The notes beneath the pieces are model-generated. The model did not search any database, had not been told where the DNA came from, and was given only the letters and a program-made list of their open reading frames with translations. From Isoetes taiwanensis (Eukaryota; Streptophyta; Lycopodiopsida; Isoetales; Isoetaceae), in contig JAJEKV010000095.1 of the NCBI GenBank assembly GCA_021234155.1, positions 1,243,524 to 1,307,523 of the forward strand: a stretch of 64,000 nucleotides of DNA. Direction: 5' to 3'. Made by a program: the position numbers and the translations under genes. Of this stretch, positions 1 to 11,392 are shown piece after piece; position 1 is the stretch's first letter; each line of letters starts with the position of its first letter.

Positions 1-20
1 ATAAGCAGGGCCTTGCGGAC

Positions 21-695
21 TTGCGAGCTCGCATGGATTCCCTCCTCACCACCATAGAGACTATAGCACGGGACAAGCAGGGTGTTGAGCAGGATACAGT
101 GGCAACTATCTCCTGCCTCAAGTCAGAAGCTGAGGGGTCTGCCACCATAATACAGAACGTCCGAGACGCCTTCGAAGCCAGCCAGGCAGAGCTAAGAACC
201 CTACAAAGTAGGGCTGAGACACAGGCACAGGAGATACAGGAGCTCCGAGCAACCATTACCCAGCAACAGAGGGGCCTCCATGCCGAGGTCCATGAACAAT
301 TACGGCAGCGCACGAATGAGTTGGCCAAGCAGCAGAGATTTCAACAGGAGCTAGGCTCCCGACTCCAGGCAGCAGAGGCCGCAACACGGGGCCAGACAAG
401 CACACATGTTCCACAGCCCATCAGTCGCCAAACAGGCAGACAGACACCACCTGCTGGGACAGCTAATGTTGCCCCGCAACTCAGTGAGCAGCAGGAGCAG
501 GGCCGCCGACGTCATAATGTGGTGGTACGTGGACTCTCGGAGGAGGCAGGAGAGGATCTCACCAAGCGCATCCAGGATCAGATCCTATCTCGCATGGCAT
601 TTCAAAATGCAGTGCACATTGTTCGAGCAAGCGGCCTTGGGGCTCAACGCACAGATTGCCCGCGCATTGTTGCCTTCACGGTGGCAGACATGTGA
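21..695 (+). CDS. LINE ORF1 protein, coiled coil plus RRM-like domain (partial)
   Basis: The product would be a nucleic-acid-binding chaperone of the LINE RNP. Residues 1-115 are rich in Gln, Glu, Leu and Arg with heptad-like spacing, as expected for a trimeric coiled coil. Residues 115-160 are a Pro/Thr/Gln linker. From about residue 163, the motif HNVVVRGLSEE, followed by a region ending PRIVAFTVADM, fits the RRM-like domain of L1-type ORF1 proteins. The frame ends at 695 just after this domain. The true N-terminus is missing because the window starts inside the element. The minus-strand copy at 52302-53503 aligns over the coiled coil and shows about 180 further N-terminal residues. Confidence 0.75.
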   Translation: MRARMDSLLTTIETIARDKQGVEQDTVATISCLKSEAEGSATIIQNVRDAFEASQAELRTLQSRAETQAQEIQELRATITQQQRGLHAEVHEQLRQRTNELAKQQRFQQELGSRLQAAEAATRGQTSTHVPQPISRQTGRQTPPAGTANVAPQLSEQQEQGRRRHNVVVRGLSEEAGEDLTKRIQDQILSRMAFQNAVHIVRASGLGAQRTDCPRIVAFTVADM

Positions 696-1034
696 GTGCA
701 TGAGGCAATTCTGCGTCAGAGTATAGGCAATTGAAGGGGACTATTCTGTATGTCGACCAGGATCTTACTCCGATGCAATAGGAGTCCCGCCGGCAGCAGC
801 TGGCTCAAGTCAGGGACGTCCGTCGCCGAGGGTGTGCTGCAGGTCTGGTCCGAGGCAAGCTTCGCATTTTCAGGCCGACACCTGCTGAGGTCACCAATGC
901 AATGCATCAAGCTGCTGCCACTCCTGCTACTGCCACCAGTACCCCTACTGCTCCTCCTGCTCTCGCTGCTTCAACTGCTCCTGCGACTACTGCTCAGGCG
1001 TCGCACACTGTTTCCCCTGCAACCGGAACAGATC

Positions 1035-4000
1035 ATCGAGCGTCTACATCGAATGCCAACAAATAGGAATTGTGCCTCCGGATGGTATCTTGGAACCGTC
1101 GGGGCTTCCCTTGGCAGAAAGGGGAGAGTCTCAACTCTATTGCACCAGATATTGGATCTCATTTTCCTCATAGAAACATGGGAACATGCAGGGCACAGGC
1201 TGCCGAACCTCCCAGGCTATCTGCATTTCTCGGTGTTCAACGAGTGCACAGACACGCGAGGACATGGCGGGGTTGCTTGCTACTATCGTGCAACCTTGGG
1301 GCATTCAGTCTCGTTTCACAAAACAGACAGGTACAATCGATACTTGTGGGTGCACGTGCAACATGACAGTGGCAGCATTCTCTTCATAGCAGCATGCTAC
1401 TTTCCACATGCCGAGAGCAACTTTTATACCACTCATTTGGATGTGGATAGATTGGAGCCCTATGTCGATCTATATGATGACATACAACAGCACAAACAAT
1501 TGGGCAAGGTTATGTTGCTTGGCGACTTTAATGAACGCACAGGAGCCGAGCAGGTCTCAAAATTTGAGCCCCTGGCAGAGGAAGTCTTGTAGCTGAACCC
1601 CGCAGAGGTGGCTTGGTCAAGGGTGTCAGACGACAACCATATTTCGGGCTATGGCAGGCAGTTGTTGTTGCTGGGTAGTATCATTGACCTGGTTATTTGT
1701 AATGGGTTGACACAATGGCCATCTTCCAGCTGCTGCACTTGTAGACAGGAGGGGGGGCTCTAGTGTAGTGGATTACCTGCTGGTTGAGGAATAGGATCTG
1801 CACCTGGTTACCCATTTTTCCATTGGAACAGACACTCGGGACGAGGAAGTGGACTTGGACCACCAGCTCCTGTTCGTGCATCTCCATTGGCAAGCTCCCC
1901 GTGCATCTACTGCCTCAACACCCCAGGTGCCCCAGCTGCGCCTGGACTACCGTCGTGCAGAGACCTATACCCAGCTGCTTGAGCATGACCTGGCAGGACC
2001 GCTACAACTCCCCACACTTCAACAACAATCTGCCAAGCTGACTCACCTGCTTCGGACAGCTGCTGAGAGATGCTTTGGGAGAGGCCGCTCACAACGAACC
2101 TCGTGTGCTACCACCTTCCCCCGCAACAGGTGGTTCGATGATGAGTGTCGGGAGCTCAAGCGCACACTTCGGCAAGTCACTGATCCCACCTCCCGCCCAC
2201 AGGCCATCAGTCAATACCGCGCCTTCCTCAATAACAAGAAAGTCAGATACCTCGCAGAGCATCAGTAACAGATGTTTGGTCTTTTGGATCGCCACCCCAA
2301 GACATTCTGGAGAAGGGTCTTGAGCAAGACTGCACAGCCCACAGGGAACATCACCTCGGAGCAATGGGTACAGTACTTGCAACAGCTTTACGACCCGCTC
2401 GGGGGGCTGGACACCAGTCCCTCCACAGATAGGCATGGCTCTGGTCATCACAGAGGGGGATGTCATCATGGGCCTACAACGTCTAGCTAATGGGAAGGCA
2501 GCAGATTTAGATGGCATGCACGCAGAACTTCTAAAATGGGTTGGGCCTCCACTGGTGCCTGTTCTCACGACGTTATTCAACAAAGCATTGCAAGAAGGCT
2601 TCCCTCCACAGTGGACCACTAGTAGAGTTGTACCCATATACAAGGCAGGGGACCTTCAATGCCCGGGCCAACTATCATACCATTATGGTCAGCTCTCTCT
2701 TTGCAAAACTGTTGGTTGGCATCCTTGAGCAGCGGCTGACAATATGGGCAGAGGAGGCAGATGTGCGTGCTTTCACATAGGCAGGCTTTCGGCCCAGGCA
2801 TTCCACCATTGATCATATCTTCACTCTGCGCACATTGGTTGAAGATAGCAGGAATCACTGACAAAACCTGCACTGTTGTTTCGCAGATTTCGCAAAAGCT
2901 ATTGACACAGTGCCCCGGGACAAGCTATGGGACAGATTGCGGCAGCTGGGGACTCCCCTTGACTTGCAGAATGTAGCGTATAGGTTGTACGAGGCATGCT
3001 CAGGCCGTATCACATCGTCAGGACAGCCGGTAATCAATAGCATTGGAGTGCGTCAAGGTTGCCCCCTCTCCCCCACACTCTTTGGCCTGTACATTGACCG
3101 GCTGGAAGATTGGCTCTCTGAGCATGGAGGTGCGGGCGCCCATCTCATGCATCACACAATCCGGCAACTCATATATGTTGACGATGTCAACCTCCTGGCC
3201 TATACTCCAGAGGACATGCAACGGCACCTGGATGCTCTCGACACTTTTTGCCGATTCACCGGCATGCGAGTTAACTTGGCCAAAACTAGGGTGCTGCTAG
3301 TTTCATTATCCCGTCAGCCAAGGCTTCCCTCATTCACTTACTAGGGACAGGATGTAGAGGTGGCTCCAACGTACAAGTACTTGGGGATCGAGTTCTCTAC
3401 TACCACCCATTGGGATGCTGCCATCAGGTTGCGGGTTACGGCAGGTTGGAAAACACTATATGCCATGCAGAACAACAGCCACAAGGCAGATTTGTATGCC
3501 TGGGGCCACCAGTCACACTTATTTTGGGCAGAAGTGTGGGGTCCAGTGATATCCCTCAACACCTGGAATGACCTCGAGCAGGTGCAGAAAGCCTTCTTAG
3601 CACGAGCCCTTGGGGCAAAGTCCACAGTTCCATACCAGATCCTACTCCAGGAGACAGGTTTTCTACCCCTTCAACGGGTTGCATTGGAACGCCATATCAT
3701 TTACTTCCAGAAGGTGGTCGCTATGGGTGATACACGTTTGCCCAACCTTGCTTTGGCCATGGCGATGAGTCCCTAACGCCTGAAAGCCTGCTGGAAGGAC
3801 AAGCAAGCTCAGTGGTTCTCACGTTGGGGTGTACAGGCAAACAGATGCGTAGATGTAAGGACAAAGAAAGATCACAAGGCACTTAAGTTGTACCTGGATG
3901 CTACTTTCCTTTGCAAGCTCTGGGATGCAGATGCTCTGACGCACGTTAAGCTGGCACACTATCAACAACAAGTCAATTCCAGGCTCACGAGAGGCCCACA

Positions 4001-4340
4001 CCAGTACTTGTACACCCAGTTGCCCATGAAGAAGCGCAGACTTATAGCTTCCATTTGCACGGGTGCACATCGCCTCCGCATTGAGACAGGACGTTGGGCT
4101 CGGGAAGCACGAGAGCAAAGGCTTTGCCAGTGTTGCCACCAGGGCGCCATTGAGGATGAATGTCATGCCCTCCAGATCTGCCCAGCGTTTCCCCATATCA
4201 GAGAGCGGTATGTTCGATTACTAGTGTCTGGCCAACTGTTGCATGAGTTGTTAAATACGGCGTCAGTGGGATTGTTGGGGTCATACCTCCAAGAGGTTAT
4301 GGATGCACGGACTCAGTTGTGTCTTCCGGGACGGTATTGA
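1035..4340 (+). pseudogene. LINE ORF2: endonuclease, reverse transcriptase, zinc motif; disrupted
   Basis: The endonuclease part carries NRNCASGWYLG, FLIETWE, GHGGVACYYR, FIAACYFPHAE and LLGDFNERTG, matching the exonuclease-endonuclease-phosphatase fold. The RT follows: LANGKAADLDGMHAELLKW, FNKALQEGFPPQW, VVPIYKAGD, GVRQGCPLSPTLFGLYID, and the catalytic box YVDDVNLLAYT near 3172-3204. The C-terminus has RLCQCCHQGAIEDECHALQIC, a Cys/His zinc motif. Coding frames change repeatedly (between about 1590 and 1850, around 2270-2430, 2730-2910, 3344-3360 and 3776-3888) and in-frame stops occur, so no full protein is made. A GCT/ACT-rich stretch at 905-1000 lies between ORF1 and the endonuclease. Confidence 0.85.
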
Positions 4341-4401
4341 ACTGTCCTACACAATTGTACAGCATGCCAGCAGACTTATTACTGCTAAGGTTTTTCCCTC
4401 G

Positions 4402-4426
4402 AAAACCCTTCGGGGCGGGGGTTTTT
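4402..4426 (+). other. conserved 3'-UTR hairpin of the LINE family
   Basis: AAAACCC pairs with GGGTTTT around a G-rich loop (TTCGGGGCGG). The same hairpin occurs in the other two copies (about 23782-23806, and 48357-48383 on the minus strand), although the flanks there have drifted. It lies about 100 nt before the 3' end, where LINE RTs are known to recognise their template. That role is inferred. Confidence 0.6.
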
Positions 4427-4521
4427 TAATCATGTCAGTAATGCGTTTGCTGCTCTCTTTTTTGTTTGGGTCCCATAGGCCAGTCGGTCTCCATGGATGC
4501 TAAAAATCTATTCTATTCTAA

Positions 4522-4591
4522 CTAGAACCGTGTGCCCGGTGATGCCGGGCATTAGCTGTAGATGTATGAATTAGGTAGGTGCAATAATGAA
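4522..4591 (-). mobile_element. Helitron family B 3' terminus
   Basis: Read on the minus strand, the sequence holds TGCCCGGCATCACCGGGCA, a 7-bp stem with a 5-nt loop, then about 7 nt and a final CTAG followed by host T. This is the Helitron 3' signature (subterminal hairpin, CTRR, insertion between A and T). The LINE 3' tail abuts it directly. A near-identical 70-bp piece next to a LINE 3' end lies at 23904-23974. The 5' end of this Helitron was not found; it might lie beyond the 4.6-7.7 kb block. Confidence 0.65.
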
Positions 4592-4617
4592 TAGACACAA
4601 CAGGAGAAAGGTCATTT

Positions 4618-4985
4618 AGCGACGTCTCTAGCGACGTCACGGGTCCGCGTCCATGCGACGTCGACCACGCGTGACCGAGCGTGACCACGACGTCGTCGGC
4701 GGAGACACGTCGCATGCGAGGACGTGACGCGGACGATATGGCGGATCACGTGACCCGGCGTCGCATCACGGCGAATACTAGACGTCGCAGCCACGTGTAC
4801 TATTTTTAAAAAAATCACGTGGAATATCAAAAAAATCCACGTGTAATTAAAAAGCCACGTGTAGACGTCGCATGCGACGTTACGTAAAAAATTTTGAAAA
4901 ATCCACGTGTAATAAAAAAAAGCCACGTGTAATGAAAAATCCACGTGGAATAGAAAAAGCCACGTGTATACGTCGCATGCGACAT
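4618..4985. repeat. dense cluster of ACGT-core palindromes
   Basis: The first half is GC-rich and built from GACGTC, CACGCGTG, CACGTGAC and GCATGC words. The second half alternates A/T-rich spacers with CCACGTGTAAT-like words about every 20 bp and ends with GTCGCATGCGAC. A smaller cluster of the same words (GCGACGTGTCTGCGACGT, TAGCGACGTC) lies at 7635-7675. Such clustering near the ends of a block is typical of transposase-binding subterminal repeats, but CACGTG and GACGTC are also bZIP/bHLH sites in plants. Confidence 0.6.

Positions 4986-4986
<1 letters not shown>

Positions 4987-5026
<40 letters not shown>
4987..5026. repeat. poly(A) run of 40
   Basis: An uninterrupted A40 tract directly follows the palindrome cluster. 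It could be an expanded homopolymer or the tail of a retroposed piece; no target-site duplication was identified. Confidence 0.85.
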
Positions 5027-5028
<2 letters not shown>

Positions 5029-5257
5029 AAGAAAATGTTTTGCTTAGATAATTATCACAATATGATGTACAAGAGGCAAAAGGGCATGTGACCCTTTTTT
5101 TTTAATTGCAAATCGTGTATTATATTTATATTTTTAAATAATCACAAAAGACTCGTTAAGGGGAGTATCCACCCTTTTAGCCTAGAGCTAATCTCTGTCA
5201 GATTCGGTGGAGTAGTCATCTGAGTAAGTAGTTTGAGGACCCCTCTGACCCTCAGCT

Positions 5258-5898
5258 TCAGGGTTGCGATTGGATGGCTCTATAGTTCGACGCTCCCTCG
5301 TCGACCCCCTGCCCCGTGTCCTCGTCTAGGGCTTGGTTCATCTCCTCCACTGCTTCCTATAAAAACCAAAAGAATATGGCATTAATGTAGTTCATAGAAT
5401 TATAATAATTACATACAATGCACATTGGCATTCCCTCTTCGTATAACTGTTGATATAGATAAATAGCTCCATGACTAGTGGTTATTTGTACGTGCTCCTT
5501 GCTAGGGGGAAACCCGTATAGCCAGTTCTATGACAATATGACGAGTATTAGCTAATGACATTTAAAGTTCTTATTAAAATTAATGTGAACTAATATAGCT
5601 CTTACGAATCTATGGCGAAACCCTTTCCGACCGCCGGAGCCCAAATGAGATGGAGTTCGACCACTTGCAGTTGCTTTGTCAGTCCGAGCTCTATGTTTCT
5701 GTTCTGGATCCTTTGCACGTTCGAATGCAATCTGATTGCAAGGCACACAATATTATCACAAGTTAAAGTGAACGAATGGCAAAAAAAATAAGAAATACCT
5801 TGATATCTTCCTTGTGGAGATTAAGTGGTTTAGGGACTTTTGACCAATCGCCTCCAACTTTTTCGAAATCCGACTTCAGTTTACCGACCACTCTTTGC
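5258..5898 (-). CDS. plant Ptta/En/Spm-type transposase-like gene, four 3' exons
   Basis: Minus-strand exons 5799-5898, 5606-5731, 5417-5527 and 5258-5356 join at GT-AG borders, all in phase 0, and read openly to a TGA at 5258-5260. The peptide runs KSDFEKVGGDWSKVPK, then IAFERAKDPEQKHRARTDKA, PSHLGSGGRKGFRHRF, NWLYGFPPSKEHVQ and EEMNQALDEDTG. The pattern of a basic stretch followed by H-x-GS and an aromatic/Arg run resembles the plant transposase-associated Ptta/En/Spm domain; that is a family inference from memory. Clean splice sites suggest a gene that was recently functional. At least one exon lies upstream (6554-6606). It is probably transposon-borne, with the flanking palindrome clusters as possible element ends. 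Confidence 0.55.
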
Positions 5899-5959
5899 CT
5901 TTGATATAAATCGATAGATCAACGCAATATTAAAATAATAAAAACAAGACTATGACTAG

Positions 5960-6495
5960 GTCATGTACCTCCCTAGCCACCTCTACCTAAAAATAATAAT
6001 AAGAAATGTGGGACTAGGGCCTGAACATCTGGTCCCCTCCACTCATGGTGGAGCCGACCATGTCCTTGCCCTAGCTACATCTAGCTAAAACTGACAATAA
6101 ATGTGAACTAAGGCCCGAACACCTGGTCCTCCCCACTCGTGGTGGAGCTGACCATGTCCTTGTCGTAGCCACCTCTACCTAAGAATGAGAAGAAAAGTAG
6201 ACTTGGACCCGGACATCTGGTCCTCTCCGCTCGAGGTGGAGCCGACTGTGCCCTTGAACAAGCCACTATAATTTTATTTTAAACCTAAAAAATAACAAGT
6301 GGAACTGGAAGTGGACTTGAACCGGGGTACGTGGTCCTCTCCACTCTAGGTGGAGCCGATCGTGCCCTTGAACAAGCCACTCCTTAACCTAGGAAAAATT
6401 TATGATTGTAGTGAAAGTGGACTTCGAACCCGGGTACATGGTCCTCCCCACTCTAGGTGGAGCCGACCCGTGTCCTTGAACAAGCCACTCCATCA
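5960..6495. repeat. about five tandem units of 105-125 bp
   Basis: Each unit carries a core of the type CTGGTCCTCTCCACTC followed by GTGGAGCCGACC, then a GTCCTTG word and a CTAGCCACCTCTACCT- or GAACAAGCCACT-like spacer. Units differ by 10-25 percent. On the minus strand the units contain GGTTCGAAGTCC-like words, close to a tRNA B box, so a tRNA-derived SINE origin is possible, but no A box was convincing. The array appears to lie inside an intron of the transposase-like gene. Confidence 0.75.
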
Positions 6496-6553
6496 ATTTT
6501 TTTAACCTACTTAAAACTATAAAAATAAAATGCAAGTGCGATCAACTACTTAC

Positions 6554-6606
6554 CAAAAGAAGGACGCGTGTACAAGATCCTGTCGGGTCCAAATCGTAAT
6601 AGAAAG
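6554..6606 (-). CDS. likely upstream exon of the transposase-like gene
   Basis: A 53-nt minus-strand segment is bounded by an acceptor (TTGCAG) and a strong donor (GTAAGT). One frame reads YYDLDPTGSCTRVLL. It lies 655 bp upstream of the exon at 5799-5898, and the intervening intron would contain the 110-bp tandem repeat. No further exon could be recognised in the purine-rich block beyond it. Confidence 0.35.
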
Positions 6607-7390
6607 CTGCAACAGAAGTAACAAAGCATTAGAAGCATAAGAACAAAGAAGAAAAAGATCGAAGAAGAGAGAATAGAAAACAAGAGATAGAAATAAAACA
6701 AGAGAAAGAAATAAGAGAAGAAATAAAAGAATAGAAAGAAAGAAATAAGGATAGAATAGAGAAGAAATAAGAGAAGAAAGAATGAAGAAAAATAAGAGGA
6801 AATAAGAGAAGGGAAGGGAATAGAATGGAAGGAAGAAATAAGGGAAGGGAAATAAAAGGATCGAATGGAAAGTGAGGAAGAAGTGAAAAAGAATGAAGAA
6901 TAAGAAACAAATGAAGAATGAAGAAATGAAATTAAAAAAGAATGAAAAATAAGAAATGAAAAAAATCAAGAATAAGGAAGGGAAGAGAAGAAAGAAATGA
7001 GGAATGAGAAATGAGGAATGAGGAATGAGGAATGAGAAATGGGAGGGGAAAGAATGAGGAATGAGAAAGCATGAGAAAGAATGGAAATGAGAAAACATGG
7101 GAATTAGAAAAGAAATGAGAAAGAATGAGAAAGAAATGAGGAAAAAAATTAGGGAGGAAGAATGAGGAAAGAAGAAATATAGGAAGAATGAGAAAGAATG
7201 AGGCATGGGAAGAAAGAATGGGAGGAAAGAATGGGAAGAATGGGAGAAAAGAATGGGAAGAATGAGGAAGAATGAGAAAGAATGAGGTAGAATGAGGAAG
7301 AAATGAAACATGGAAGAAAGAATGAGGAAGAAAAATGAGGAAGAAAGAATGAGGAAGAAAGAATGAAGAATGAGGAAAGGAAACAAAAAA
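6607..7390. repeat. purine-rich low-complexity block (GAAGAAT/GAGGAATGA)
   Basis: For about 780 bp the plus strand is almost only A and G with scattered T, built from AAGAATGAGGAAG-like words. The long open frame on the minus strand (294 codons, mostly Phe, Leu, Ser, His) is a by-product of this composition and is not taken as a gene. Confidence 0.9.
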
Positions 7391-8025
7391 AAATTGAAAT
7401 CTAAAAGACCTATTTGATCCAAAGACCTATTCAATCCAAAGACCTATTCAATCTAAAAATCATGATATACTACCCTTAAAAATAGTTATTGCAAGTGGGC
7501 GGCCTGTTTAGCGCCAGAAAGAGCCCAAAAAGTCGTCCACATCGAAGCCTACAAATGGGCCCAGAAAAGACGGCCGCGGGTCTGTTATTAGCTGTAGACG
7601 TTATTTTTAAACTGTATTATACGGTTTTATGTCGCACGCGACGTGTCTGCGACGTATTTTGTTATAGCGACGTCTGGCACTTTTTAATCTTTTATGTGAT
7701 AGTTATGAAAATTTGTCCCTAAGCTAATTTTGACATGTCGAAGCCATGTATGCAGTCAAATTCACATTCTGGATTTATCCAATCTTCTATTACTACTACT
7801 TACAAATGTTAACGGGCCTGGGGTGGCATGCTTGAGCCACTTGTCATTTTTTAGCTTGGGGTAGCATGTTTGAGCCACATGCCATATTTCAGCATGTTTC
7901 AGCCTCGATTGTACGTTTGACCTCGGTTGCCTACCTAGCAAAGTTTGCCCCAAACCGATGATCAACTTATAAGGGTAGGCCCACTATTTTTTTTTAAGGG
8001 CAGATTTTAGAATGCCCTTATTTTG
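7391..8025. other. non-genic spacer before the satellite array
   Basis: It contains three near-repeats of CCAAAGACCTATTCAATC (7418-7460), a second GACGTC/GCGACG cluster (7635-7675), and a short direct duplication around TGGGGTGGCATGCTTGAGCC at 7819-7890. No open frame with recognisable similarity was seen. Confidence 0.6.
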
Positions 8026-11000
8026 TCCTGGGATCCGGACTCTCCCCTCTTGTGAGGGATCCCTGCAAGGTCCTGGCCTCGTTTGACTTGGGGAAAGGTG
8101 CCAGCTCGGTTGCCCCGCAACGGGCTGCCCCGACTGTTCTAATGCTAACCCTTTGACCTAGACCTTCTCCGAAAATTCCGAAAATTGGGCTGTGTGCTGG
8201 AGATGAATTAGGAATCCAGCTGGCAAAAATTCAGAATTTATTTTCGTACAATGCATTAATTACGAATTTATGGGATGTCTTGCCACTTCAAAAGTGCCCC
8301 CCGAATTCTAATTGCCACATCGGGAGGAGGACAAGCCCAAACTCCATTCCGTCAGTTTCCCTTGCTCCGTGTTCTCGGCCGCAACTTCTCGGTCAAGTCC
8401 CAACTGCAACAGACCAAGACTCGGCCCCCAAAACGCAAACCCTTCTAGAACCTGGCAACCCATAGGGTTTACCTTTCGGAGGTCCTCTCCTTGTCAGATT
8501 CAGCCGGGACCTTGCGCCCTGTCTTGTCGTGGGGTGGGGGTGTTGACGCCAGAGCACTGACCCTAAAATCCCCCCGGAAGCTGCTTGCTCCGAATTTCCT
8601 CTCCCCAAGGCCCTGTGGGACGGACGGGCGACCTCCCCTCTCCAGAACCGCGATTTGGCTCTGCCAATGGACTCAGAACGTCGACATTGCCTTGGGGACC
8701 AAGTTCAGTGGCCAGAAGACCACCCGACCTTCAAGAAGTGCCAAAGTAGCTCATGTCCATCACACTCGTAGTCAATTGGCCTAGGATGTGGATGCCGGAT
8801 ACCGTGAGTGTTTCTTTCTTTTGCAAAACCGACCTTGTAACTTGCTCTCTAGGGTAATTTCGCCATTCAGGACGACTTGGCAGGGTCGATTTGCCATTCC
8901 GGAGACTCCCCGGTGTCCGAACGATAAAACACTGCGGTTTCTACAAGGCCGACCTCAGGACGCCCCGCGGTTTGACAAGTTCTCCCGGACCGATCTGGAA
9001 TCTTTTGGGCCTTCCCGAAGAGGGGCCCCTGAACGGAGGATCCAACAGTCGGATAGGGGAACCGAGCTCCGGGAGGGTGGTCATTAGCGTGCGGCCCCCC
9101 GGGGAGCGCTGCTAGGAAGGGCTGCCTCGGGAACTTTTTTGGATCCCGCCTCCTGGGATTCGGACTCTCCCCTCTTGTGAGGGATCCCTGCAAGGTCCTG
9201 GCCTCGTTTGACTTGGGGAAGGGTGCCAGCTCGATTGCCCCGCAACGGCTGCCCCGACCGTTCTAATGCTAACCCTTTGACCTAGACCTTCTCCGAAAAT
9301 TCCGAAAATTGGGCTGTGTGCTGGAGATGAATTAGGAATCCAGCTGGCAAAAATTCAGAATTTATTTTCGTACAATGCATTAATTACGAATTTATGAATG
9401 TCTTGCCACTGCAAAAGTGCCCCCCGACTTCTAATAGCCACATCGGGAGGAGGACAAGCCCAAACTCTATTCCGTCAGTTCCCCTTGCTCTGTGTTCTCG
9501 GCCGCACCTTCTCGGTCAGGTCCCAACTGCAACAGACCAAGACTCGGCCCCCAAAACGCAAACCCTTCTAGAACCTGGCAACCCACAGGGTTTACGTTTC
9601 GGAGGCCCTCTCCTTGTCAGATTCAGCCGGGACCTTGCGCCGTGTCTTGTCGTGGGGTGGGGGTGTTGACGCCAGAGCACGGACCCTAAAATCCCCCCGG
9701 AAGCTGCTTGCTCCGAATTTCCTCTCCCCAAGGCCCTGGGGACGGACGGGCGACCTCCCCTCTCCGGAACCGCGATTTGGCTCTGCCAATGACTCAGAAC
9801 GTCGACATTGCCCTGGGGACCAAGTTCCGTGGCCAGAAGACCACCCGACCTCCAAAAGCGCCAAAGTAGCTCATGTCCATCACACTCGTAGTCAATTGGC
9901 CTAGGATGTGGATGCCGGATAGTGTCGTGGAGGGCGTGAGTGTTTCTTTCTTTTGCAAAACCGACCTTGTAACTTGCTCCCTAGGGTAATTTCGCCATTC
10001 TGAACGACTTGGCAGGGTCGATTTGCCATTCCAGAGATTCCCCGGTGCCCGAACAACAAAACGCTGCGGTTTCTACAAGGCCGACCTCAGGACGCCCCGC
10101 GGTTTGACAAGTTCTCCCGGACCGATCTGGAATCTTTTGGGCCTTCCCGAAGAGGGGCCCCTGAACGGAGGATCCAACAGTCGGATAGGGGAACCGAGCT
10201 CCGGGAGGGTGGTCATTAGCGTGCGGCCCCCCGGGGAGCGCTGCTAGGAAGGGCTGCCTCGGGAACTTTTTTGGATCCCGCCTCCTGGGATTCGGACTCT
10301 CCCCTCTTGTGAGGGATCCCTGCAAGGTCCTGGCCTCGTTTGACTTGGGGAAGGGTGCCAGCTCGATTGCCCCGCAACGGCTGCCCCGACCGTTCTAATG
10401 CTAACCCTTTGACCTAGACCTTCTCCGAAAATTCCGAAAATTGGGCTGTGTGCTGGAGATGAAATCTAGCTGGCAAAAATTCAGAATTTATTTTCGTACA
10501 ATGCATTAATTTATGAATGTCTTGCCACTGCAAAAGTGCCCCCCCGACTTCTAATTGCCACATCAGGAGGAGGACAAGCCCAAACTCCATTCCGTCAGTT
10601 TTCCTTGCTCCGCGTTCTCGGCCGCAACTTCTCGGTCAGGTCCCAACTGCAACAGACCAAGGCTCGGCCCCCAAAACGCAAACCCTTCTAGAACCTGGCA
10701 ACCCACAGGGTTTACGTTTCGGAGGCCCTCTCCTTGTCAAATTCGGTCTGGACCTTGCGCCGTGTCTTGTCGTGGGGTGGGGGAGATGACGCCAGAGCAC
10801 GGACTCTAAAATCCCCCCAGAAGCTGCTTGCTCCGAATTTCCTCTCCCCAAGGGCCTGGGGACGGACGGGCGATCTCCCCCTATCCGGAACCGCAATTTG
10901 GCTCTGCCAATGGACTCAGAACGTCGACATTTGGGGACCAAGTTCCGTGGCCAGAAGACCACCCGACCTCCAAGAAGCGCCAAAGTAGCTCATGTCCATC

Positions 11001-11392
11001 ACACTCGTAGTCAATTGGCCTAGGATACTGTCGTGGAGGGCGTGAGTGTTTCTTTCTTTTGCATAACCGACCTTGTAACTTGCTCCCTAGGGTAATTTCG
11101 CCATTCCAGACGACTTGGCAGGGTCGATTTGCCATTCCGGAGACTCCCCGGTGCCCGAACGACAAAACACTGCGGTTTCTACAAGGCCGACCTCAGGACG
11201 CCCCGCGGTTTGACAAGTTCTCCCAGGACCAGATCTAGAATCTTTTGGGCCTTCCCAAGAGGGGCTTGAGCGGAGGATCCAACGGTCGGATAGGGGAACC
11301 GGGCTCGGGGGGGTGGTCATTAGCGTCGGCCCCCTGGGGGGCGCTAGGAAGGGCTGCCTCGAACTTTTTGGATCCCACCTCCCCGGGGTCCT

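Larger units (their letters stand above)
1..4521 (+). mobile_element. APE-type LINE retrotransposon, copy 1, 5' part outside the window
   Basis: This is a non-LTR retrotransposon with an ORF1 coiled-coil/RRM-like protein, an apurinic-type endonuclease, a reverse transcriptase with a YVDD box, and a C-terminal CCHC-like zinc motif. The order is ORF1 (21-695), endonuclease (about 1030-2270), RT (about 2430-3776) and C-terminus (3888-4340). The 3' end is not a plain poly(A): it finishes in TAAAAATC followed by TTCTA-like units, directly before a Helitron end. ORF2 is split over several frames and carries in-frame stops, so this copy is dead. Two further copies of the same family are present (23393-23903, and about 48270-53820 on the minus strand). 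I did not assign a clade; RT phylogeny would be needed. Confidence 0.9.

Noticed and set aside
6550-7434. 294-codon Phe/Leu/Ser/His frame on the minus strand
   Set aside because: It is a by-product of the purine-rich repeat on the plus strand.
9394-9669. 91-codon frame recurring in satellite units (also 13410, 17894, 19017)
   Set aside because: It is intact in only some units and shifted or cut in others. Overlapping frames are equally open, and no family motif was seen. Non-coding satellite is the simpler reading.
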